36,124 bases of DNA from Thermodesulfobacteriota bacterium (GTDB lineage Bacteria > Desulfobacterota > Thermodesulfobacteria > Thermodesulfobacteriales > Thermodesulfobacteriaceae), in the NCBI GenBank assembly GCA_030578315.1, contig JAUQQL010000016.1:1-36124 (forward strand). The letters are read 5' to 3'. The notes under the pieces were generated by a model. It searched no databases, was not told the DNA's origin, and saw only the letters and a program-made list of their open reading frames with translations. Positions 30,555-36,124 of the stretch are shown piece by piece. Positions within the stretch are counted from its first letter, which is position 1; the number at the start of each line of letters is the position of its first letter. Made by a program: the position numbers and the translations under genes.

Positions 30555-32115
30555 TTCTTTTTTTGTCTTTTTTATGAATAACTGCTTTTAAAGCTCGTTT
30601 ATAAAGCTCGCAAGCTCTACTCAACTCGCTTTTTTGCCAAACTACATCAGCTAAGTGTTCTACTATAATAGTATCATCTTCTTTTAAGTTTTGAACTGCT
30701 TTTTCCATATACTCTAAGGCTAAATTTAATTCTTTCTTCTTATAATAAAGCCAACCCAAACTATCTAAAATGTAAGGGTCTTCAGGTTTATTTTTTAAAG
30801 CCTTCATCAAAAGTCTTTCAGCTTCCTCCAAATTTTCGTTTAATTCTACATAAGCGTAGCCTACAAAATTTAGTACATAAGGGTCTTCGGAAAATTTGTT
30901 AAGAAAAGGATTAACTAATTCTAAAACTTTTTTATAATCATCTAAACAAGCATAAACGGAGGCTAAAGCTAAGGTTAAATCTAGGTCCTCAGGAAAAAGA
31001 ACTAACCCCTTTTTACCAAACTCTATCCCTTTTTCACATAAGTCTAATATTTCAGCTGCATTAGTTAAAAAAATATAAAACTCTTTAGTGTTTACTGGCA
31101 AACTAGATAACTTATCTAAATAAGTTAAAGCTTTTTCAGGTTCGTACTTTTTAATAAGCGCAACTACTCTTTTAGAAGCTTCCCAAAACCATGGATTATC
31201 GGTAGGAATCTTCTGATATACCTCAATAGCTTCTTTTTCTTTTTGATGCTTTTCTAGACTAAATCCTAAGTAAAATAGAAATTCTGCATCACTTCCGTAT
31301 TTTTCCAAAAATTCCTTTAAAAGTTTTTCCGATTCTTCCCAAGCTGAGCGTTCTAAATAAAAGCTAAGAAGAAGTCTTGTTAAATCTTTGTCTTCTGGAT
31401 ATTTAGCTAAGTAATCTTTTAAAATCTTTTCTGCTTCAGAAAAATTGGAGATCTCATCTAAAAATTTAACCACTTCTAAAAGAACTAACTTATTGTTAGA
31501 AAAATTTTCCAAAGCTTTTAAGTAAGCATCTTTAGCTTCTTCGTATTTTTTTTGTTCTTTCAAAATGCGAGCTTTAAACAACCAAGCTACATAATTTTGA
31601 GGGTCCAAATTAGTAAGTTTATCCAAGTTTTTAAGTGCAGCTTCCCAGTCTTGCTGCTCCACGTAAAGATTAATTAAAAAACTTAAAATTTTCTCGTCTT
31701 TAGGACTTTTTTCTAGATAATTCTCCAAAAGTTCTATAGTTTTAGAAATTCTATTTTGCATAAGATAAATTTTACTTAGCCATAAAAGAATTTCTTGGTC
31801 TTGAGGACTTTCCTGATAAAGTTTTAAAGCTAACTTTTCAGCTTCAGCTAGTTTTTGATTTTGAAGATAAAAGTATATAAGATTTTTTTTTAAAAAAACT
31901 GAGTTAGGCTCAAGTTTAATAGCTTTTTTAATAAATTCTTCAGCTAAATTAAGGTCTGTAGATTCGTACCAAGCTAAAAGATAATAGTAATAAAGCAAAT
32001 CTTTTTTTTTATTGGCTTTAGCATAAAGAGTGTCGGCTGTCAAAAACAGAAAAAAAAGTACTAAAAAAAGAAAAAATTTACTTCTCTGGAAGAGCAAGAT
32101 AATAGTAGGCTGCAT
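30526..32115 (-). CDS. Exported TPR-repeat protein
   Basis: The 529-residue protein has a signal peptide (hydrophobic FFLFLVLFFLFLTADTLYA, cleavage probable after YA) and then about a dozen TPR-like units to its end (for example AEKLALKLYQESPQDQEILL, LTNLDPQNYVAWLFKARILK, LNENLEEAERLLMKALKNKP). It should lie in the periplasm or at the membranes as a scaffold; Gram-negative genomes often carry such a gene before a LolB-like lipoprotein. The stated ATG overlaps the sigma-factor gene by 38 bases; a TTG six codons in would still keep the signal peptide. The overlaps on both sides point to one transcript. Confidence 0.8.
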   Translation of the reverse strand: MQPTIILLFQRSKFFLFLVLFFLFLTADTLYAKANKKKDLLYYYYLLAWYESTDLNLAEEFIKKAIKLEPNSVFLKKNLIYFYLQNQKLAEAEKLALKLYQESPQDQEILLWLSKIYLMQNRISKTIELLENYLEKSPKDEKILSFLINLYVEQQDWEAALKNLDKLTNLDPQNYVAWLFKARILKEQKKYEEAKDAYLKALENFSNNKLVLLEVVKFLDEISNFSEAEKILKDYLAKYPEDKDLTRLLLSFYLERSAWEESEKLLKEFLEKYGSDAEFLFYLGFSLEKHQKEKEAIEVYQKIPTDNPWFWEASKRVVALIKKYEPEKALTYLDKLSSLPVNTKEFYIFLTNAAEILDLCEKGIEFGKKGLVLFPEDLDLTLALASVYACLDDYKKVLELVNPFLNKFSEDPYVLNFVGYAYVELNENLEEAERLLMKALKNKPEDPYILDSLGWLYYKKKELNLALEYMEKAVQNLKEDDTIIVEHLADVVWQKSELSRACELYKRALKAVIHKKDKKRIEKKLQNCP

Positions 32116-33043
32116 CTGGTATTTTCTCCTGTAAAAACTTTTTCAATCTTTTGATAATCTTTTCTTCAATCTGCCTTACTCTTTCCTTTGAAATTCCTAA
32201 TTTTTGAGAAAGGTGGTTTAAAGTTTTAGGTTCTTCAGCTATTAATCTTTCATTAAAAATTATGTAATCTTTTCCAGTTAAACTTTGCGCAAACTCTTTT
32301 AAAAGACGCTTAAAATTATTCATTACCTCTTCGTGAGCAAAAATTTCTTCTGGAGTAGGACGAGTATCTTTCAAAAAATTACCTAAGGTTTCTTCTCCGT
32401 CATAACTTATTGGACTTTCTAAACTTAAATCTTGTGAAAACATTCTCTGATTCATTTCTTCTACTTCTTTTTCTTTAACTCCTAGTCTTTCTGCTATTTC
32501 CTTAGAAGTAGGCTCAAAACCCATAGCTGCAAGTCTTTCTTTTTCCTTTCTTAATTTGTAAAAAAGTTTCCTTTGAGCTTGAGTAGTTCCCATTTTAACT
32601 AATTTCCAGTTGTCCATGATAAATTTTAAAATGTAAGCCTTTATCCAAAAAGAAGCATAGTAAGAAAATTTAACCCCCTTATATGGGTCAAACTTTCTAA
32701 CTGCTTGAAGTAGTCCCAGATTACCTTCCTGAATCAGGTCTAAAAAATTGTAAGCCCAAAATTTTTGAAATTCTAAAGCAATTTTAACTACTAACCTTAA
32801 ATTGGAAACCACAAGCTTGTAAGCTAAGCGAGGGTCTTTAGTTTCGTAATACTTTTTAGCTATAGCTTCTTCTTCTTCTCTTGAAAGAACTGGATACCTA
32901 CTTATTTCCTGAAGATATTTTTGAAGAGGGTCTATTTTAGCTGGAACTCTAGTTTCTTCCTCTAAAATCTGAGGAAGAACCGAAAAAGAAGGACTTTCCT
33001 CAGAAAAATTTATTTCTTCAAAAGAATTTCTATACTTTTTCAT
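32078..33043 (-). CDS. rpoH: RNA polymerase sigma-70 family factor, RpoH-like (sigma-32)
   Basis: The 321-residue factor has region 1.2 (DPLQKYLQEISRYPVLSREEE), region 2 (LDLIQEGNLGLLQAVRKFDP and FSYYASFWIKAYILKFIMDN), the RpoH-specific stretch after region 2.4 (TTQAQRKLFYKLRKEKER), region 3, and region 4.2 with helix-turn-helix (LSQKLGISKERVRQIEEKII). The TxAQRKLFxxLR box and the short length favour the heat-shock sigma factor over the housekeeping RpoD, although the sequence is diverged and another group 3 factor cannot be excluded. It lies 37 bases downstream of queE, and its 3' end overlaps the next gene. Its regulation may therefore depend on the tRNA/que promoter upstream. Confidence 0.8.
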   Translation of the reverse strand: MKKYRNSFEEINFSEESPSFSVLPQILEEETRVPAKIDPLQKYLQEISRYPVLSREEEEAIAKKYYETKDPRLAYKLVVSNLRLVVKIALEFQKFWAYNFLDLIQEGNLGLLQAVRKFDPYKGVKFSYYASFWIKAYILKFIMDNWKLVKMGTTQAQRKLFYKLRKEKERLAAMGFEPTSKEIAERLGVKEKEVEEMNQRMFSQDLSLESPISYDGEETLGNFLKDTRPTPEEIFAHEEVMNNFKRLLKEFAQSLTGKDYIIFNERLIAEEPKTLNHLSQKLGISKERVRQIEEKIIKRLKKFLQEKIPDAAYYYLALPEK

Positions 33044-33080
33044 AAGATTATTTTACCATAAAACGCACTATTTCCAATTT

Positions 33081-33722
33081 TTATTTTAAGCTTAAAATCT
33101 TATGAAGCTGAAGTTGAAATCTTATGTTTTTTTTAGTTTTTAATATCCAATCAGCTAAAACTTTAGGCGAAAGAACAGGGGTCACAGGTGAGAAAAAAAC
33201 CTGAGTAATTTCACCAATTTTAAGTTCTTCCATCTTCTTTAAAGCCCATTCAAAGTCTTCTCTGTCTTGTATTACAAACTTTAAGGCGTCCTTTTTGTTT
33301 AGAAATTTTAAATTTTCGTATAAGTTAAATTTCTCCATACCCGAAGAAGGGGTTTTAAAATCAACCACTTTAACTACTTCTTTAGGAACTTTTTCTATAC
33401 TAATAGAACCGTTGGTCTCCAAACAAACCGTTGCTTTTCTTTTTAAAAGCTCTTCCATAAGATAGTAAACCTCTTCTTGTAAAAGAGGTTCACCTCCCGT
33501 AATAGTAAAGTGAAATATTTCAGAATACTCTTTTTTCCAAAAATTCAAAATTTCTTGAAGTTCTATCTCCCGATACATCCCTTCGCCCTTAGCATACGGT
33601 GTATCACACCATTTGCAATGCAAATTACATCCAAATACTCTAATAAAAATCGTAGGCCATCCTACTAAAGGCCCCTCACCTTGAAGACTAAAGAAAATTT
33701 CTGAAATTTTTAACTTCATCAA
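33081..33722 (-). CDS. queE: 7-carboxy-7-deazaguanine synthase QueE
   Basis: QueE is a radical-SAM enzyme that turns 6-carboxy-tetrahydropterin into 7-carboxy-7-deazaguanine, the third step of queuosine (preQ0) synthesis. The N-terminal FSLQGEGPLVGWPTIFIRVF is characteristic, and the iron-sulfur cluster motif is C-x3-C-x2-C (Cys32, Cys36, Cys39) within GCNLHCKWCDTPYA. ITGGEPLLQ (about 74-82) is the SAM-contacting GGE motif. The length of 213 residues is normal. Its start overlaps the queD stop by 4 bases, a mark of translational coupling, and the two enzymes act in sequence. Confidence 0.95.
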   Translation of the reverse strand: MMKLKISEIFFSLQGEGPLVGWPTIFIRVFGCNLHCKWCDTPYAKGEGMYREIELQEILNFWKKEYSEIFHFTITGGEPLLQEEVYYLMEELLKRKATVCLETNGSISIEKVPKEVVKVVDFKTPSSGMEKFNLYENLKFLNKKDALKFVIQDREDFEWALKKMEELKIGEITQVFFSPVTPVLSPKVLADWILKTKKNIRFQLQLHKILSLK

Positions 33723-34093
33723 GATTCAAAATAGGTAGCTGAGGCTGAATCACTTTCAAAAACGGTAACCTCTTTTAAGGTAAGATTAGGAAAGGAATTT
33801 AATTTGGCTTTTAATTTATCAAAAATAAACTTAGCTATATTTTCAGAAGATGGGTTGTGAATTTGAAAGTAAGGTATTTCATTAATTAATTTATGGTCTA
33901 ACTCTTGCAAAACTTCTTTAAGGAATGTTTTAAGCTCTTTGAAATCTATAAGAATTTCTATTTCATTAAGTTTATTTCCCTCTACTACCACTTCTACTTG
34001 CCAGTTATGTCCGTGTAAGTTTTCGCATTTTCCACCGTAATTTCTTAAATAATGGGCTGAAGAAAAGTGGTCTTTAATTTTAAGACGATACAT
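33719..34093 (-). CDS. queD: 6-carboxy-5,6,7,8-tetrahydropterin synthase QueD
   Basis: QueD converts 7,8-dihydroneopterin triphosphate into 6-carboxytetrahydropterin, the step before QueE. The 124-residue protein has the family's zinc histidines (His14 in SSAHYL, His27 and His29 in ENLHGHNW), the catalytic Cys23, the DFKELK strand, LDHKLINE (the catalytic Asp/His pair) and a late Glu in the substrate-binding segment (SSENIAKF). The length is typical. It begins 26 bases after a tRNA-Cys gene and likely shares the tRNA promoter at 34303-34332. Confidence 0.95.
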   Translation of the reverse strand: MYRLKIKDHFSSAHYLRNYGGKCENLHGHNWQVEVVVEGNKLNEIEILIDFKELKTFLKEVLQELDHKLINEIPYFQIHNPSSENIAKFIFDKLKAKLNSFPNLTLKEVTVFESDSASATYFES

Positions 34094-34119
34094 TAAATTC
34101 TTAGTAAATAAGAAGTAAA

Positions 34120-34191
34120 AGGCGGCGCGGGGATTCGAACCCCGGATTCACGGCTTTGCAGGCCGTCGCCTTACCGCTTGGCTACGCCGCC
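34120..34191 (-). tRNA. tRNA-Cys (anticodon GCA)
   Basis: The minus strand folds as a cloverleaf: acceptor stem GGCGGCG/CGCCGCC, D-arm with AGCCAAGCGG, anticodon loop CTGCAAA with GCA, and T-loop TTCGAAC. The discriminator is U73, the known identity base of tRNA-Cys. The CCA end is not encoded. Confidence 0.95.
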
Positions 34192-34218
34192 ATCTTAAGA
34201 AAATTAAAAAATTTTTAA

Positions 34219-34292
34219 TGGCGGCGGAGGGACTCGAACCCCCAACCCTGCGGATATGAGCCGCATGCTCTCACCAATTGAGCTACGCCGCC
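34219..34292 (-). tRNA. tRNA-Met (anticodon CAT), probably elongator
   Basis: Cloverleaf on the minus strand: acceptor GGCGGCG/CGCCGCC with A73, D-arm TAGCTCAATTGGTGAGAGC, anticodon stem TGCGG/CCGCA with loop CTCATAT, and T-loop TTCGAGT. A paired first base and the absence of three G-C pairs in the anticodon stem exclude the initiator. A tRNA-Ile with lysidine also has CAT genes, but the overall sequence is like elongator Met. CCA is not encoded. Confidence 0.92.
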
Positions 34293-34302
34293 ATATGTAA
34301 AA

Positions 34303-34332
34303 AATATAATACACTTTCCACCTTTTTGTCAA
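34303..34332 (-). promoter_or_regulatory. Strong promoter of the tRNA-Met/tRNA-Cys/que operon
   Basis: Minus-strand consensus TTGACA (34332-34327), an 18-base spacer and TATATT (34308-34303; TTATAT with 17 is the alternative) place the transcription start a few bases before the tRNA-Met gene at 34292. Genes down to the lolB-like lipoprotein follow on the same strand with gaps under 40 bases. Confidence 0.7.
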
Positions 34333-34383
34333 GAGGGTTGTATGGCCTTTGCACTTGTACATTTTTAGGTTTTTATAAAGATT

Positions 34384-35202
34384 TTAACTAAAAGTCTGTC
34401 CTATTTCTTTACTTCTTTCAAATGCCTTGTTTATAGCTGAAATAATAATTCCAGAAAATCCTTCTTTGTAAAAAACTTCTAAGGCTGAAATAGTAGTTCC
34501 GCCAGGCGAGGTGACCATGGCTTTTATTTCGTAAGGATTTTTTTGAAGAGTTTTCATCAAGAAAACTGTTCCTTCAAGAGTAAACAAGGCTAATTTTTCA
34601 GAAAGAGGTCTTGGAAGTCCTACTCTTACACCTCCGTCAATTAAAGCCTCTAAAAAAAGAGCTACATAAGCAGGTCCACTCCCAGAAAGAGCAGTTACTG
34701 CATCTATGTATTTTTCTTCAACCTTTACCACTTCCCCAATAGCTAAAAATAGTTCTTCTACTAAATTTAAATCTTCTTCTTGGGCAAAAGTTCCTTTAGC
34801 TACAGCACTTATACTTTTATGCACAAGTGCACAGGTGTTAGGCATAACCCTAATTAAACGAGTCTTTAAAGGAAGTCTTTTTTCGTAAAAAGAAATAGGA
34901 AGACCAGCAGCAATAGTAATAATTAAATGTTTTTCAGGATCTATTTTGAATTTAATTTCTTCTAAAACTTCAACCATAACCTGGGGTTTTACAGCTAATA
35001 AAATAAGTTCCTGATTTTCTACCACCTCACAGTTTGAAGGAGTTACTTTTACAGAATAATTTCTCATTAAATATTCTCTTCTTTCTAGTATCGGTTCTGA
35101 AACCCAAATATTTTCCGAAGAAAAAAGTTGCCTTTCTAAAAAACCTTTAATTAAAGCTTCAGCCATCTGCCCACCGCCAATAATTCCTATGCCTTTTTTC
35201 AT
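34384..35202 (-). CDS. proC: Pyrroline-5-carboxylate reductase
   Basis: ProC carries out the last step of proline synthesis, reducing 1-pyrroline-5-carboxylate with NAD(P)H. The 272-residue protein has the N-terminal Rossmann motif GIIGGGQMAEALIKGF, the LLAVKPQVM element, RVMPNTCALV, and the dimer/substrate signature ALSGSGPAYVALFLEALIDG, followed by VTSPGGTTISALE. The length is typical. AAAGGAGGG precedes the ATG at 35202 and a promoter (TTTACA, 17 bases, TAATAT at 35240-35268) lies upstream, so it is transcribed independently of the flippase gene upstream on the same strand. Confidence 0.96.
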   Translation of the reverse strand: MKKGIGIIGGGQMAEALIKGFLERQLFSSENIWVSEPILERREYLMRNYSVKVTPSNCEVVENQELILLAVKPQVMVEVLEEIKFKIDPEKHLIITIAAGLPISFYEKRLPLKTRLIRVMPNTCALVHKSISAVAKGTFAQEEDLNLVEELFLAIGEVVKVEEKYIDAVTALSGSGPAYVALFLEALIDGGVRVGLPRPLSEKLALFTLEGTVFLMKTLQKNPYEIKAMVTSPGGTTISALEVFYKEGFSGIIISAINKAFERSKEIGQTFS

Positions 35203-35239
35203 AAATTTTTATCCCTCCTTTGAAGTTTTTTGAAAATAC

Positions 35240-35268
35240 ATATTACACCTCTATAAAGTTATTGTAAA
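35240..35268 (-). promoter_or_regulatory. Promoter of proC
   Basis: Minus-strand TTTACA (35268-35263), a 17-base spacer and TAATAT (35245-35240), about 40 bases upstream of the ATG, with AAAGGAGGG in between. Confidence 0.5.
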
Positions 35269-35283
35269 CCGCCTTTAACCAAG

Positions 35284-36124
35284 TCAAATACGAAACATTT
35301 TTGTAAGTAAAAAATAACCTAAGGAACAAATAGTAAAATAAGCACCAAAAGTTCCAAGACAAATACCAGCCACACCTAAGTGCCACTTAAATACTAAGAG
35401 ATAATTAAGTCCCGCATTTACTATTATTCCTGCTACTGCAATCATCCCAACTTGCAAAAGTTTTTCTTTAATCTGAAAAACTCTATAAATAAGAGGCCAT
35501 AAAAACATAAAAAAAAGAGAAAGGCTGTAAAATCTCAAAGCCTTTGCAGTTAGGTCTATATCAAGTTTGGAAAAAACGCCATATCCAAAAAGAAGTTTTA
35601 CGGGAACTGAAGGAAAAAGAAATAAAGCAAGCTTAATTGGTAAAAGTAAAAAGATAAGTTTTTTAATATAAAAATTTAACTTTTCTAAAGACCCTCCTAC
35701 TTCTGCCAACGAGGTTATAGCAATATTTTCAAATTTCAAGATTCCCTTTAAAGCACTAGCAAGTAGAAAACCATAGGTTAACGCTGAAACTACCTTTTCT
35801 CCAAGATGAGAAGCAAATATTCGGTCAACAAGAACATAAAGATGAAAAACTCCATATAAAATAAGGAGTTGTAAAAACTGTTTAAACAATTTTTTAGTAT
35901 CCGGGCTTAGGCTAAACCAAAAATGTAAAAAATTTTTTCCTAAAAAAAACATATAAAGTGTTGCTATGGTTTGAGAAAGAGACAAACTAATTGAGAGAAA
36001 CCGAAAATCTCTGTATAAATAAAGGCTAAAAGTTGTAAAGACGAAGTTTAAAAAAGTAAATATGAATTCCCCAACAAAGTAAGAAGTAAACCTGCGTTCA
36101 CTCCGTAGTATGGCTCCAAAATGT
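35284..36124 (-). CDS. MurJ/MviN-like flippase, C-terminal part (cut by the window edge)
   Basis: The frame is open from the window edge through 280 codons (a TTG at 35985 is an internal codon, not the start). The protein is a polytopic membrane protein with the MurJ-type element LVDRIFASHLGEKVVSALTYG, preceded by several helices and followed by further ones (IKKLIFLLLPIKLALFLFPS, RFYSLSLFFMFLWPLIYRVF, VGMIAVAGIIVNAGLNYLLV). MurJ flips lipid II across the inner membrane for peptidoglycan assembly; related MATE-type flippases (Wzx-like) move other lipid-linked sugars. The Asp-Arg-(I)-Phe-Ala-Ser segment favours MurJ. The N-terminal half lies outside the window. Confidence 0.75.
   Translation of the reverse strand, partial: HFGAILRSERRFTSYFVGEFIFTFLNFVFTTFSLYLYRDFRFLSISLSLSQTIATLYMFFLGKNFLHFWFSLSPDTKKLFKQFLQLLILYGVFHLYVLVDRIFASHLGEKVVSALTYGFLLASALKGILKFENIAITSLAEVGGSLEKLNFYIKKLIFLLLPIKLALFLFPSVPVKLLFGYGVFSKLDIDLTAKALRFYSLSLFFMFLWPLIYRVFQIKEKLLQVGMIAVAGIIVNAGLNYLLVFKWHLGVAGICLGTFGAYFTICSLGYFLLTKMFRI

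Noticed and set aside
34219-34292. Initiator tRNA-fMet or lysidine tRNA-Ile
   Set aside because: The first acceptor pair is intact and the anticodon stem lacks the three consecutive G-C pairs of initiators; overall sequence is closer to elongator tRNA-Met, though tRNA-Ile2 cannot be fully excluded by eye.
35985-35985. TTG at 35985 as start of the flippase gene
   Set aside because: The frame continues open to the window edge with membrane-protein sequence upstream, so this is an internal codon.

Overview
The window reads as chromosomal DNA of an AT-rich Gram-negative bacterium. The outer membrane is shown by a TolC-type channel, a LolB-like lipoprotein and a TPR/beta-barrel protein. Lys/Glu-rich proteins, short gaps and overlapping genes suggest a thermophile, perhaps a sulfate-reducing Thermodesulfobacteriota lineage; that placement is inference from family resemblance, not proof.

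Layout. 1-1050: a decayed transposase end, a very short beta-carbonic-anhydrase-like gene and a gap with an orphan open frame. 1051-6430 (minus): an operon of a methyltransferase with regulatory domain, a TPR-sulfotransferase, and a second methyltransferase of the same kind. 6609-12881 (plus): sapC-like gene, a 1177-residue methyltransferase/glycosyltransferase/glycosyltransferase fusion, and a second TPR-sulfotransferase. 12937-14907 (minus): a DUF4214/RTX-type secreted protein, probably an S-layer or other abundant surface protein, with a strong ribosome binding site and a G6/C6 terminator. 15076-21719: a CHASE2 adenylate cyclase facing an operon of a TPR/beta-barrel protein and a FecR-domain surface protein. 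21803-28028 (minus): a compact operon cysC (APS kinase) - tolC - type I secretion ABC ATPase - HlyD adaptor - glycosyltransferase. 28224-36124: housekeeping genes: hflX, lolB-like, TPR protein, rpoH-like sigma factor, queE, queD, tRNA-Cys, tRNA-Met, proC and the end of a MurJ-like flippase.

How it may work together. The middle of the window looks like one surface-protein production line. CysC would make PAPS, two TPR-sulfotransferases would use it, methyltransferases and glycosyltransferases would add further groups, and a PrtD/HlyD/TolC type I system would export the DUF4214/RTX protein. It resembles the Campylobacter fetus sap locus (SapC plus type I secretion of an S-layer protein) combined with the Xanthomonas rax logic (PAPS supply, sulfotransferase and type I secretion). 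The strongest direct evidence is that cysC is the first gene of the secretion operon. Two other points deserve attention: the TPR/beta-barrel gene has its promoter, Shine-Dalgarno and signal peptide one base out of frame from its body across a homopolymer-rich stretch, and the FecR-domain protein carries a 15-bp coding minisatellite.
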